Positions 26,893 to 36,228 of a stretch of 64,000 nt of DNA are shown piece after piece. The stretch comes from Sinorhizobium sp. 8-89. GTDB lineage: Bacteria; Pseudomonadota; Alphaproteobacteria; Rhizobiales; Rhizobiaceae. Position 1 is the first letter of the stretch. Each line of letters begins with the position of its first letter. The stretch spans positions 186,001-250,000 of the forward strand of contig NZ_JASKLR010000003.1 of assembly GCF_030124325.1 (NCBI RefSeq), in the 5' to 3' direction. The position numbers and the translations under genes are program-made. Below the pieces are notes generated by a model. It did not search any database, was not told the origin of the DNA, and was given only the letters and a program-made list of their open reading frames with translations.

Positions 26893-28041
26893 ATGAACAC
26901 CGCCGCATCCGCAGCCGTACGGCAATATTTCACCTCCATCCGGTCCGCGCTCGCGGGGCTCGAGCTATTTCTCGGCGACCGCAATTCACCGCTTTACCGC
27001 AACACGGTGGTGGGCGAGGTCATCGTTCCCTATCTCGCCCGTTTGAAGTCCTCGATCGCCTGCTGGGAGAACCGCATCGGGTTCGTCGAGCGGTTCCGGA
27101 TTTCACGCGCTGAAAGCGGCTTCCCGGTGTTCCAGAACGTGCTCGAACTGGAAAACGACCGGCAGAGTGCGGAAAAGCGTCTAGCGAGCATTCCTCCTGC
27201 CGATGCGCTCCGCGAAGAGATGGCCGACTTCATACTGAGGCAGAAGGCGTTTCCGGAGGCGCTGCAAGCCCGCATGGCCGAAAGGCTCTATCTCGAGCAG
27301 ATCGGCAAGGGCGATATATTCTCACCCTTCATCCTGCCGGAGACGATCCGGGTCGCGGTCAACCCGAAGACGATGAGGCCGTACTACGTCGTCTCCTGGG
27401 GCGCCTTCGACGGCACCCAGACGCTTCCCATGGTCTACATGGCGACGATCGAGGATTCGTCGGAAAAGATAGTCGAGATGCTGGTCACACGTGACGGCAA
27501 GCTCAATCCGGATATCGAGATTCCACTGCCGGTCGGCGGTCTGCTCAATCCGGAACTTGCTAGCCGATTCGATGACTTCGCCTCCAAGAACAGCGCCTAT
27601 TCGCTGACGCCGGTGACGATCGCCACCAATCTCGACAAGGATTTCCCGGAGCTCCATCCGAAACAGCTTCGGCGCATCGTGCTCGGCCCCTTCTATTCGG
27701 CCGGGATCACCGAGAACAATGCCAGGATCAACGACATCCTCTCCAAGGTGCGCAAGACGGAAAATGCCTGGCTTTTGACCTGGACGGTGCAGGAGGTTTT
27801 CTCCAAGGCCGAGCGTCCGGCTGAGCGCGGCTTCTGGTCTTCGACGCCGGCGCAGGAGGAATTTCACATCGACACGGACAATCTCGAGGCTGCCCGGATG
27901 GGCGTCAGCTCTTACGAAAAGCATGCGCTCGTGCCGCACGATGCCTATCAGGCGCTCTACGCCGCGGGCGAGGCCGGTGAGGTTTTCGGGGACTACAAGG
28001 TGCACGTGATTTCCGGCAACCAGGTGGTGAGCGAGGTTTGA
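26893..28041 (+). CDS. Uncharacterised 382-aa protein (AAA+ cluster gene 2)
   Basis: I do not recognise this protein. It is soluble, without signal peptide or membrane helix. The N-terminal 130 residues are helical (VRQYFTSIRSALAGLELFLGD, LRQKAFPEALQARMAERLYLEQIG). A mixed alpha/beta middle follows (RVAVNPKTMRPYYVVSWGAFDGTQTLPMVYMA), then a C-terminal part with LRRIVLGPFYSAGITENNARI and WLLTWTVQEVFSKAERP. Its stop overlaps the AAA+ ATPase start by 4 bp (ATGA), pointing to stoichiometric production and probable physical partnership. Confidence 0.9.
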   Translation: MNTAASAAVRQYFTSIRSALAGLELFLGDRNSPLYRNTVVGEVIVPYLARLKSSIACWENRIGFVERFRISRAESGFPVFQNVLELENDRQSAEKRLASIPPADALREEMADFILRQKAFPEALQARMAERLYLEQIGKGDIFSPFILPETIRVAVNPKTMRPYYVVSWGAFDGTQTLPMVYMATIEDSSEKIVEMLVTRDGKLNPDIEIPLPVGGLLNPELASRFDDFASKNSAYSLTPVTIATNLDKDFPELHPKQLRRIVLGPFYSAGITENNARINDILSKVRKTENAWLLTWTVQEVFSKAERPAERGFWSSTPAQEEFHIDTDNLEAARMGVSSYEKHALVPHDAYQALYAAGEAGEVFGDYKVHVISGNQVVSEV

Positions 28042-29960
28042 CCATGACGCTGAATACCGGCCTGACGACGCTGCACGAGGACGATATCGCGAAGCATCAG
28101 GCGACAGCCCAGAGCCTTGTCACCAAGCTGGTCATACTCGAACGGGACGACGCATCCGGGGGAACGCCGCTTGCCGGCACGGGCCGTCGCTTTGTCTCGA
28201 CCGTTTCGACCGGCGGGCAGCGCCGCACGCGCGAGGTCGAGCTTCAGCGCACGATCCAGTCGGTGCGTGGCGCCGATCCACTCTTGTCGCCGGCCCAACA
28301 TGCCGTCCTTTACCGGACGCGCCGGGGCATTCAGATCGCGCTTGCCGTCGCCGACGTCTTCGGGCGACAGACGAACCTCGAGCAATTGCAGGCGCGCAAC
28401 GCCACTTCGCCGCTCGGCGGCGAGGACGCGAGCCAATTCAAAGGGCTGCTTTCGGCCGCCGCCTATGTCGCCGCTTTCACGCTCGCGGCTTACCTGGGCG
28501 CGACGCTGCAGGGAGAGGGCGAGCCCGTCGATGATGCGTCAGAGCCGGATTTTCTCTTCGATACGCCCCAGGATGCGCTGAAGAGCATGGTAGCGGGGCT
28601 CGACCGCAGCATTGCCGGCGCCCCGGACGATCTTGCCTTGACCGCCCGAACGCGGGCCTTTTCACGCGTTGCCATCGAAGGGCTGATCGCCCGCAAGGCG
28701 CGGTTCACCGGTCTCCAGAGCTTTGAAAACGTCCATATCCGGCTCGACCAGGATGACTTCACCCTGAACGGCTTCGATGTCGCGCCGGGACAGAAGCGCA
28801 AGCCGTTGGTGATGACCTTCAAAAAACCGGAGGAAATCATCGGCAACCACATCGCCAAATATCAGGCGCTGAAGCTCGCCAAGATGCTGATGGCCTATGA
28901 CTTCGACCGGCAGATGAATCCCTTCGTCGAACTCGGCGGCTTTCTCTTCACCTTCATCGGCGACGGCATGCCCGGCACCGGCAAGACGATCCTGATACAG
29001 ATGCTGGCCGGAATGCTCCACGATTACTGCGGTGTCGCCGGTTATGCCTTCCACTACGAGAATTTCGGCGTCGACCAGATTTCCTCCTACCAGGGCAAGT
29101 CGGGCCAGAACTGCAAGGAGTTCGTCAACAACATCATGAATCCTCGGGCGATCGGCTTCGGCACGATCGACGATGTCGACCAAGTGGCGGCGAGGCGCTC
29201 CGATGACCGGGCGTCGGCTGGTCAACATGAGGTGACGGCGGTGCTGATGGAGAGTTTCGCGGGTGCCTCGACCGTCGTGCGCGGCAACTGCACCTTCGGC
29301 ATGTTCTCGAACTACCCCGAGAATGTCGATGATGCGCTGCGTCAGCGCGCCGGTGCCCGCTGGCTCGTCGATGGGCCGCAGACGGAAGGCGACTACATCG
29401 ACATCTTCGCGCTGCTCGTCGGCAAGAACCACAAGATCCCGCTGGGTGAGCACGATCTCTACGCCGGGCAGGAGATCAAGCGGGCGGTCTCGCAGTCCTA
29501 TGAGGCCCATTCACGGCCAAAGGAGGAGGGGCTTGCCGCCGTTTGGGCGCGCTACGAGAAGGAGAAGGGCAAGATCGCCACGCTTGCCGATGTCGGTGCC
29601 TACCTGCACATGATCAAGGAGGCCGAACCGCGCTTCACCGGCCGGGCGATCAGGAACATCACCGACGCGATCAAGATGCGGGCGATGGACGTCGAGCTTC
29701 CCGACGACTGGTTCAAGGATGCCGGCGCCTTCATGCACAAGTCCTACGATGAGAAGAAGGCGATGATCGAGGACCTGCGGGGCCCGATCACGATCGAGAT
29801 GGTGCTGCAGGAAATCAATCGTTATGCCGACAGCGAATTTCGCTACACCGACAAGTCGGACGATGCCGCCGTCAGCGACATCATTCGCCGCGAGCGCCAG
29901 CGCGAAAAGGCGATCCGCGAAATCGAGACGATGAAGCGCGGGGGCAGGTGGCAGGCATGA
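28038..29960 (+). CDS. AAA+ ATPase (cluster gene 3)
   Basis: This 640-aa ATPase has one AAA+ module in its second half. Walker A is GDGMPGTGKT (residues 308-317). Walker B is IGFGTIDDVD (372-381), with Asp where the catalytic Glu usually stands. A sensor-1/arginine-finger segment, MFSNYPENVDDALRQRAGARW (422-442), resembles FtsH/ClpX-type rings. The first 290 residues are a large helical domain of unknown type, including a hydrophobic stretch near 136-155 (GLLSAAAYVAAFTLAAYLG) that could be a membrane contact. The C-terminus is charged and helical. It is coupled to the upstream gene and, through an 18-codon frame, to the downstream one. It is likely a remodelling motor. Confidence 0.92.
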   Translation: MTMTLNTGLTTLHEDDIAKHQATAQSLVTKLVILERDDASGGTPLAGTGRRFVSTVSTGGQRRTREVELQRTIQSVRGADPLLSPAQHAVLYRTRRGIQIALAVADVFGRQTNLEQLQARNATSPLGGEDASQFKGLLSAAAYVAAFTLAAYLGATLQGEGEPVDDASEPDFLFDTPQDALKSMVAGLDRSIAGAPDDLALTARTRAFSRVAIEGLIARKARFTGLQSFENVHIRLDQDDFTLNGFDVAPGQKRKPLVMTFKKPEEIIGNHIAKYQALKLAKMLMAYDFDRQMNPFVELGGFLFTFIGDGMPGTGKTILIQMLAGMLHDYCGVAGYAFHYENFGVDQISSYQGKSGQNCKEFVNNIMNPRAIGFGTIDDVDQVAARRSDDRASAGQHEVTAVLMESFAGASTVVRGNCTFGMFSNYPENVDDALRQRAGARWLVDGPQTEGDYIDIFALLVGKNHKIPLGEHDLYAGQEIKRAVSQSYEAHSRPKEEGLAAVWARYEKEKGKIATLADVGAYLHMIKEAEPRFTGRAIRNITDAIKMRAMDVELPDDWFKDAGAFMHKSYDEKKAMIEDLRGPITIEMVLQEINRYADSEFRYTDKSDDAAVSDIIRRERQREKAIREIETMKRGGRWQA

Positions 29961-30013
29961 GCGAAGAGGATCACGAGCGCTCAGTTGCCACTACGAGGAG
30001 CATTGCCGCATGA
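29957..30013 (+). CDS. Possible 18-codon coupling frame between cluster genes 3 and 4
   Basis: The frame MSEEDHERSVATTRSIAA starts in an ATGA overlap with the ATPase stop and ends in an ATGA overlap with the next gene start. It contains the GAGGAG ribosome site of that gene. Tiling on both sides suggests it may exist only to keep ribosomes moving through, or it may be a tiny real peptide. Chance is possible. Confidence 0.3.
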   Translation: MSEEDHERSVATTRSIAA

Positions 30014-31299
30014 AACGCCTCCTCGAAGCCGAGCTGATCTACGGTCGGCTGCTCGACATTTCGGAGCCGCATCTCGTGGCGCGTTACAACAAGGCGCTGG
30101 AGGGCTTCGGCCTGAAGCCGACGGCGCTCGATCGTTTCAGCATCGACATGACGGGTTTTTCGCCGGAAATCGCCGATGAGCTCGGGGATCGCGACTATCT
30201 CGACCCGAACCGGGTCAACCGACGCTTCATCGTTCTGACGCCTGCACAGGTGGATCTTCCTGTCGTCCATACGAGTTTTTCCAATACTGCGGCGCTGATG
30301 CATGAATTCTTCAACGCCAACAGCCGCGCGATCAACGCTGTGACGATCAAGGATGCGCTTTACGGCGAGATCGAGGACTCGGTTTCGGTGGTCGAGGACA
30401 TCGACGACCTCCTGTCGATCAACGAGGTTCGTTTCCGGGTCCTTTCGGCGGAAGACATGCTCGGCAAGGCAACCGAACTCAGGGAACTGGTGGATCGGTT
30501 GAAGAAGGTGCCTGCCGCCTGGGCCGACGACGCCATGCTGAACAGGATGGTGGAACTCGCGAAAGTGACCGGCGACATACGGCAGAACGCGCTGGTGCCG
30601 AACGAGCTCGTTTTCCGCCATGAGGCCTTCTGGGCCAATCATTTCGGCGGCGTCTATGTCTTCCTCGACGAGAAGACGACGACGGTGATCTGCGATCCCT
30701 CGGTACCCGGTTTCAGGCGGTCGCGGCCTTGGCAGGTGAGCTACATCGCCATCAACGATCACGCCCGTATCTACGAATTTCTCGCCCGTACCAACCGGCT
30801 GCAACTGCCACAGGCTTCCTGGGTGCAGGAATCCGGCCTGTTCCAGCACCGCGCGGATATGATCATTCGAGGACTGATCAACGATACCGATCCGACTGCC
30901 GATCTCATGAATGCCGACCGGATCTGGCTGCAGACCTGGATCCACCGCAACGCAGCGCTTGTGTCGCGCGACGGAACCTACCCCTTCCTTCAGGAAATGA
31001 CCCGGACGATTGCCGCGACGGGCACGATCACCATGGCGGAGGTGCCGCCGGAAAATCGTTTCCTGCTGGTGCGCGCTGCGCCGATGCACCCGGATCAATG
31101 GCTGGTGAATCGTCTCATCTCACAGCTCGTTCCCCGCGATTTCGTCTCCCGCTTCGTGTTCGACAAGCAGGGATTCTATGACGCTTACGAGCGCTACAGC
31201 GAAAAGTTCCGGGAATATGTTGTGGCGACATTGACCAGTACGTATCTCAAGGACAAGGCCGCCTTCCGGCACAAGCTCTACGGCCTCAAAGAGGAATAG
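30010..31299 (+). CDS. Uncharacterised 429-aa protein (AAA+ cluster gene 4)
   Basis: I do not recognise this protein. It is soluble and acidic, with no signal peptide or membrane helix. It starts MKRLLEAELIYGRLLDISEPHLVARYN, has a central region FGGVYVFLDEKTTTVICDPS, and ends with helices FYDAYERYSEKFREYVVATLTSTYLKD. No nucleotide-binding or protease motif is seen. GAGGAG lies 8 bp before the ATG. It is followed after 3 bp by the membrane-protein gene, so all five genes read as one operon. Confidence 0.9.
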   Translation: MKRLLEAELIYGRLLDISEPHLVARYNKALEGFGLKPTALDRFSIDMTGFSPEIADELGDRDYLDPNRVNRRFIVLTPAQVDLPVVHTSFSNTAALMHEFFNANSRAINAVTIKDALYGEIEDSVSVVEDIDDLLSINEVRFRVLSAEDMLGKATELRELVDRLKKVPAAWADDAMLNRMVELAKVTGDIRQNALVPNELVFRHEAFWANHFGGVYVFLDEKTTTVICDPSVPGFRRSRPWQVSYIAINDHARIYEFLARTNRLQLPQASWVQESGLFQHRADMIIRGLINDTDPTADLMNADRIWLQTWIHRNAALVSRDGTYPFLQEMTRTIAATGTITMAEVPPENRFLLVRAAPMHPDQWLVNRLISQLVPRDFVSRFVFDKQGFYDAYERYSEKFREYVVATLTSTYLKDKAAFRHKLYGLKEE

Positions 31300-31302
31300 G
31301 AC

Positions 31303-32529
31303 ATGTTCGATCCGATCGTTGCGTTCTTCCAGCGGGTTTTCACGGCGATCGGCCGTGGCATCGGCCTTGCTGTTGCCTGGCTCCTCTGGCCTTTCGTGGC
31401 AATGGGCAACTGGTACCGGCAGCGAAGCTGGATCATCAAGGGTCCGATCGGCCTTATCCTGCTCGGCCTGATCCTGTTCTACGGCTATTTCGTCTGGCAG
31501 ACGCAGGCATGGACCAATTTCAATCCTGACTATGTCGACCGCTACAAGCTTGCCGATCGCAAGGTACCGGCCGGTTCGCCGGTCAGCGGTCCCGGCGCCG
31601 CCACGACGGGGCAGGTCGGTGCCGCAGGCACTACGAACCAGGCAACCGCGGCTGCCCCGCCGGCTGAGGGCGAGTCCACGGAGGCACTTGCGGCTGCGCA
31701 ACTGCCGGCTGGAACGGTGTGCCAGACCTCGGCGGTCGTCGACGTCGCGGCCGATCTCATCGATGTCAATGTCAACCAGAACGCCTGGATATCGTCGATG
31801 CTGCTCTACAAGCTCGGCTTTTTCGGGCTCGATTGGGACGACACGCCCTGGCTCGACAACAAGGCGTCATTCCAGCGCGGCATCAACCAGGCCGTGCGCC
31901 GTACCGCGGTCGAGCTCGTCGATTCGCTTGGCCGCGTCCGTGGGACGTCAGGCGTCAACAATGACCTGCAGAGCGCGCGCGGCAACATCCAGTTCGACGA
32001 GGAGACCTGGTATTTCGGCATCAATCCGTTCGGGCCCAAGACCCCGACCCCGAGCTTCTATCGCGCGGCCATGCGCGATCTCAGGAAGTTCAACGTTTCG
32101 CTCGGCAAATGCGAGGCGATCTTCGACGGCCGGTCGGACAATATGGTCGAATTCCTCGACCGCGTCGCCAACGATCTCGGCAACACCTCGGCCATCATCC
32201 GCGAGCGCTCCGAATTCCACAATGGCGGCTGGTTCGACACGCGCGCCGACGACCGTTTCTGGTTCGCCTTCGGCCAGCTCTACGGTTACTATGGCATTCT
32301 TTCGGCGGCCGGTGCCGATTTTGAGAATGTCGTCGCGCAGCGCGGCCTGACGCCGATCTGGACGGAAACGATGAAGCAGCTTCGCGCCGCGTTGAACATC
32401 CAGCCCCTCATCATCTCGAACGGCCGCGAGGATGGCTGGATCATGCCGACGCACCTGGCGACGATGGGTTTCTACATTCTTCGCGTGCGGTCGAACCTCG
32501 TGGAAATGCGCGACATTCTCGCCCGCTAG
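31303..32529 (+). CDS. Membrane-anchored DUF2333-like protein (AAA+ cluster gene 5)
   Basis: This 408-aa protein has a hydrophobic N-terminus. Residues about 18-36 and 47-66 are membrane segments, the second being GPIGLILLGLILFYGYFVW. A Gly/Ala/Pro-rich linker (about 88-125) leads to a periplasmic-type domain with LYKLGFFGLDWDDTPWLDNKASFQRG, QFDEETWYFGINPFGPKTPTPS and WMPTHLATMGFY-like endings. I associate this with the DUF2333 family from memory. It would anchor the AAA+ unit to the inner membrane. It is the last gene of the operon and is followed by a palindromic repeat. Confidence 0.9.
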   Translation: MFDPIVAFFQRVFTAIGRGIGLAVAWLLWPFVAMGNWYRQRSWIIKGPIGLILLGLILFYGYFVWQTQAWTNFNPDYVDRYKLADRKVPAGSPVSGPGAATTGQVGAAGTTNQATAAAPPAEGESTEALAAAQLPAGTVCQTSAVVDVAADLIDVNVNQNAWISSMLLYKLGFFGLDWDDTPWLDNKASFQRGINQAVRRTAVELVDSLGRVRGTSGVNNDLQSARGNIQFDEETWYFGINPFGPKTPTPSFYRAAMRDLRKFNVSLGKCEAIFDGRSDNMVEFLDRVANDLGNTSAIIRERSEFHNGGWFDTRADDRFWFAFGQLYGYYGILSAAGADFENVVAQRGLTPIWTETMKQLRAALNIQPLIISNGREDGWIMPTHLATMGFYILRVRSNLVEMRDILAR

Positions 32530-32640
32530 GGCATTTCACCGTTTTCATTGGAACAGTGAAATGCTCTAACTCTTTGAAACTACCCAATTCCGGACGGAAA
32601 ACCGTTACACTTTCCTGGAATTGCTTTAACGGGCGGAACA
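32530..32640. repeat. Rhizobial palindromic repeat downstream of the AAA+ cluster
   Basis: GGGCATTTCAC-N14-GTGAAATGCTC forms a hairpin (32530-32567). It is followed by CAATTCCGGACGGAAAACCG and TTCCTGGAATTG segments that pair with each other, a layout typical of Rhizobium-group intergenic repeats. It may also end the cluster transcript. There is no gene between here and fhs. Confidence 0.65.
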
Positions 32641-32714
32641 TTAGGAACAGACTTTACATGCGCTCCGCCAAGAGGAGGGCGGAGTGGAAAAACATAAGCT
32701 GAGGGGGAGCAGCC

Positions 32715-34394
32715 ATGGCGGAGATAAGGTCCGATATCGAGATCGCGCGTGCCGCGACGAAGAAGCCGATCCTTGAGATCGGCGCCAGACTCGGCATTCC
32801 GCCGGAGCAGCTTCTGCCCTACGGCCATGACAAGGCGAAAGTCGGCGCCGATTTCATTGCCGCGCAGAAGGAGAAGAAGAACGGCCGGCTGATCCTGGTG
32901 ACGGCGATCAACCCGACGCCGGCCGGCGAGGGCAAGACGACGACCACGGTCGGTCTCGGCGACGGGCTCAACCGCATCGGCAAGAAGGCGATCGTTTGCA
33001 TTCGGGAAGCGTCGCTTGGTCCCTGCTTCGGCATCAAGGGAGGGGCGGCGGGCGGCGGCTATGCGCAGGTCGTGCCGATGGAGGATATAAACCTCCATTT
33101 CACCGGCGATTTCCACGCCATTACCTCGGCGAATAACCTGCTCGCGGCGCTGATCGACAATCATATCTATTGGGGCAACGAACAGAACATCGATGTCCGC
33201 CGCATCGCCTGGCGGCGGGTGATGGACATGAATGACAGGGCCCTGCGCCATATCGTCGGCTCGCTCGGCGGTGTGGCCAACGGCTATCCGCGGGAAACCG
33301 GCTTCGACATCACCGTCGCTTCCGAAGTGATGGCGATTCTCTGCCTTGCGCAGGACCTCAAGGATCTCGAGACGCGGCTCGGCAATATCATTATCGGCTA
33401 TCGGCGCGACAAGAGCCCGGTTCATGCCCGCGACATCAAGGCGGACGGGGCAATGACCGTGCTCCTCAAGGACGCCATGCAGCCGAACCTCGTGCAGACG
33501 CTCGAGAACAATCCGGCCTTCGTCCATGGCGGCCCCTTCGCCAATATCGCGCATGGCTGCAATTCGGTCATCGCCACCACGACTGCTCTGAAGCTTGCGG
33601 ATTATGTCGTGACCGAAGCCGGTTTCGGCGCCGATCTCGGCGCGGAAAAATTCTTCGACATCAAGTGCCGCAAGGCCGGATTGAAACCGGATGCAGCGGT
33701 CGTCGTCGCCACGGTGCGAGCGATCAAGATGAATGGTGGCGTAAAGAAGGACGATCTCGGCAAGGAGAACATCGAGGCACTCAAGAAGGGATGCGCCAAC
33801 CTCGGACGCCACGTGCAGAACGTCAAGAAATTCGGCGTCCCGGTGCTTGTCGCGATCAACCATTTCACCTCCGACACGGAAGCGGAAATCCAGGTGATCA
33901 AGGACTATGTCGCGACGCTCGGCTCCGAGGCGATCCTCTGCAGGCACTGGGCTGAAGGCTCCGCAGGGATCGAAGATCTCGCACGGAAAGTCGTCGAACT
34001 GGCCAATGCCGGCCACTCGCAGTTCTCACCGCTCTATCCCGACGACATGCCGCTCTTCCACAAGATCGAGACGATCGCTAAGGATATCTATCACGCGAGC
34101 GAGGTCATCGCCGACAAGCTGGTTCGAGACCAACTGAGGACCTGGGAGGACCAGGGTTACGGCCGCCTCCCGATCTGTATGGCGAAGACGCAATATTCCT
34201 TTTCGACGGACCCGAATCTCCGCGGCGCGCCGACCGGCCACGCCGTGCCGATCCGCGAAGTCCGGCTCGCTGCCGGCGCCGGCTTCATCGTCGTCATCAC
34301 GGGCGAGATCATGACCATGCCGGGCCTGCCGAAGGCGCCCTCGTCGGAGAGGATCTACCTCAACGAGCAGGGTTATATCGAGGGCCTGTTTTGA
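32715..34394 (+). CDS. fhs: Formate-tetrahydrofolate ligase
   Basis: This 559-aa enzyme makes 10-formyltetrahydrofolate from formate, tetrahydrofolate and ATP in one-carbon metabolism. The P-loop is [14 protein letters not shown] (from T68), preceded by LILVTAINP. Further signatures are [28 protein letters not shown] and [13 protein letters not shown], with [12 protein letters not shown] near residue 380. The length is standard. GGGGGAG lies before the ATG. It stands alone, flanked by repeats. Confidence 0.97.
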   Translation: MAEIRSDIEIARAATKKPILEIGARLGIPPEQLLPYGHDKAKVGADFIAAQKEKKNGRLILVTAINPTPAGEGKTTTTVGLGDGLNRIGKKAIVCIREASLGPCFGIKGGAAGGGYAQVVPMEDINLHFTGDFHAITSANNLLAALIDNHIYWGNEQNIDVRRIAWRRVMDMNDRALRHIVGSLGGVANGYPRETGFDITVASEVMAILCLAQDLKDLETRLGNIIIGYRRDKSPVHARDIKADGAMTVLLKDAMQPNLVQTLENNPAFVHGGPFANIAHGCNSVIATTTALKLADYVVTEAGFGADLGAEKFFDIKCRKAGLKPDAAVVVATVRAIKMNGGVKKDDLGKENIEALKKGCANLGRHVQNVKKFGVPVLVAINHFTSDTEAEIQVIKDYVATLGSEAILCRHWAEGSAGIEDLARKVVELANAGHSQFSPLYPDDMPLFHKIETIAKDIYHASEVIADKLVRDQLRTWEDQGYGRLPICMAKTQYSFSTDPNLRGAPTGHAVPIREVRLAAGAGFIVVITGEIMTMPGLPKAPSSERIYLNEQGYIEGLF

Positions 34395-34446
34395 AGCTGG
34401 TGCAACGGGCGATGCGCGTCTGTCGCCCGCCGCATCCTCGACGATC

Positions 34447-34956
34447 TCAGCCGAGGCCGCCGATATAATCTGCCTTGCCGATCGGAACGCCCTTGTGGCG
34501 GAGGATGTCGTAGGCGGTCGTGATGTGGAAATAGAAGTTCGGCAGCACGAATTGCAGCAGGTAATCCTCGCCGGTGAACGTCACTTTGAGCTTGGTGAAG
34601 TTGAGCGTCACTTCGCGGTTTTCGCTGCCTTCGAGATCGCCCGGCCGGATCGTCTCGAGGAACGCGACCGTCTTGGCGATCCGCTCGCGTAGTTCGGCGA
34701 AGCTTCGTTCCTCGTCCGGAAAGCGCGGCGTCTCGATCGTCGTCAGCCGGCCGATGGCGTTCTTGCTGGTGTCGCTCGCCCGCTGGATCTGTCCGGCGAG
34801 CGGCAGCATATCCGGCGCAAGCCGTGCCTCGAAGAGTTCCGCGAGTGGCATGCCCTTCTCCGAAGCGAAGGCCTCGGCCTTGTCGAGCAGGCCGCCGAGG
34901 GCGGAAAAGCCGCGGATGAAGGCGGGTACGGAAAGCTTGTACATAGTCAGCGGCAT
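34447..34956 (-). CDS. DUF1993 family protein
   Basis: This 169-aa helical protein belongs to the DUF1993 family, related to the DinB four-helix fold. Typical elements are MYKLSVPAFIRGFSALGGLLDKAEAFA, LAPDMLPLAGQIQRASDTSKNAIGRL and FYFHITTAYDILRHKGVPIGKADYIGG. AAGGAAC before this Met sets the start, as upstream codons are not typical of the family. It converges on fhs. Its function is unknown, although DinB-like folds sometimes bind metal. Confidence 0.9.
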   Translation of the reverse strand: MPLTMYKLSVPAFIRGFSALGGLLDKAEAFASEKGMPLAELFEARLAPDMLPLAGQIQRASDTSKNAIGRLTTIETPRFPDEERSFAELRERIAKTVAFLETIRPGDLEGSENREVTLNFTKLKVTFTGEDYLLQFVLPNFYFHITTAYDILRHKGVPIGKADYIGGLG

Positions 34957-35108
34957 GGATTGTTCCTTGAACGGTGGTGGGCGATGGTGCGGCACAGTTA
35001 TACTGTTCGCCATAGATCGTACCTGGCAGGAACGATTTCAATCGCGACGCTCCTGCGAGCGTCGCTTGGCCCCAATATCAACCGGCGCTGACCGGATTTG
35101 ATCGCCGC

Positions 35109-35951
35109 CTATCGACAGTAGCGATAGCCGTTCTTGCGTTCGATGACGTCGAGATGCAGGTGCGTCTCGTGGGCTGGATCACTGCCTGGATCGAGGACGG
35201 TGGTGAAATAGAGGCAGGCGGTTGCCGTGACGGCGCGCTGGAACGCGCCGATCAGGGTGCCGTCCTCGTCGCGCGGCTGAATGGCGATGGTCCTGCCGTC
35301 GTCGAGCGTAAAGGAAGCGATGTCGACCGCGTTGCCATGGGCGTGTTCCGATACCTTACCGGTCGTTGCGTTGTTGCGCCGGCGGCAGACATAGGCCGAT
35401 GCCTGGTTTAACGCGGTGATCCGGGTGTCCGGTCCGAAAGCCGCAGCGGCGGTGGGGATCGCCGACTCCTTGGTCCAACGGGCAAGCGCCAGTGCCGTTG
35501 CGCAGCGCATCGATCCCTCGGGCTTCAATGCGACGCCCGGCAAGACCGCGGTCACACGAAGCGGTTTGTCGATGCCGCAGCCATTGCCGTCGTCGATGCG
35601 CTTAGCGTCAGCAAACGTGCTGCCGAGCGCCTTGAGGGCGGCGAGGCAGGATGCGTGCGCCTCGGGGTTTTCGTCTTGCACCGGGATGATGGGTTCTTCC
35701 GCGTCTTCGCTAGCCGGGGCTCCGTCCTGGGAGACACCATCTTTCTCTTCCTGGTCAGGCTCGGCACTTGTCTTGCCCCGCTCATCAGCGTCGCCATCGT
35801 CGTCCCTGGGCGGCGGGGCGGGCTTTGGCTCAGGTGTCGCCTGTTCGCCGGCGACCCCGGGTTTCTCGGCCGGTATTGGCCCCTTCGTGGGAAGGGTTAC
35901 GCCCGAAAGAATCAAGACGGACAGCAGTATGATACCGGCGGAGTGGCGCAT
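35109..35951 (-). CDS. Extensin-like C-terminal domain protein, exported
   Basis: This 280-aa protein has an N-terminal signal anchor (residues 5-22), a long Pro/Glu/Asp-rich low-complexity linker (about 25-90), and a C-terminal Extensin_like_C domain. That domain has CGIDKPLRVTAV, HAHGNAVDIASF and the final HLHLDVIERKNGYRYCR. The conserved His/Asp residues resemble LAS-type peptidoglycan peptidases, so a role in cell-wall processing is plausible. GGAAGGA precedes the start. An 8-bp hairpin GCGACGCT/AGCGTCGC lies downstream at 35044-35065. Confidence 0.87.
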   Translation of the reverse strand: MRHSAGIILLSVLILSGVTLPTKGPIPAEKPGVAGEQATPEPKPAPPPRDDDGDADERGKTSAEPDQEEKDGVSQDGAPASEDAEEPIIPVQDENPEAHASCLAALKALGSTFADAKRIDDGNGCGIDKPLRVTAVLPGVALKPEGSMRCATALALARWTKESAIPTAAAAFGPDTRITALNQASAYVCRRRNNATTGKVSEHAHGNAVDIASFTLDDGRTIAIQPRDEDGTLIGAFQRAVTATACLYFTTVLDPGSDPAHETHLHLDVIERKNGYRYCR

Positions 35952-36087
35952 GCAGGTCCTTCCCATCCGTTGCGGCCGAAGCACTCAAAACGCATGAGAA
36001 GCAATCCTGTTTCAAATTGTGCTGAAACTGAGGACAAGGCCGGCCGCGAGCTTAAATGGGACGCGCGCCGGCACCCCTAGATTTATA

Positions 36088-36116
36088 TTGACAATTACAC
36101 TCATGTTTTCTTATGT
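36088..36116 (+). promoter_or_regulatory. shmR promoter with overlapping RirA-type IRO box
   Basis: TTGACA (36088-36093) and TTATGT (36111-36116) have a 17-bp spacer. The IRO-type motif TGA-N9-TCA (36089-36103) overlaps the -35 and spacer exactly. RirA, the iron-responsive Rrf2-type repressor of rhizobia, binds this motif class, and iron repression of shmR has been described in S. meliloti. The 35985-36228 gap holds nothing else. Confidence 0.65.
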
Positions 36117-36228
36117 GGCGTAAATGAGGCGACGCACTGACACGTCGCAGGCATCCAAACCCGCCCAGCCAGCCCCTTGAGTTTGCCGCTCAACAGCAAG
36201 CCCGGCCAACATCTCAAAGGACTGGTCC

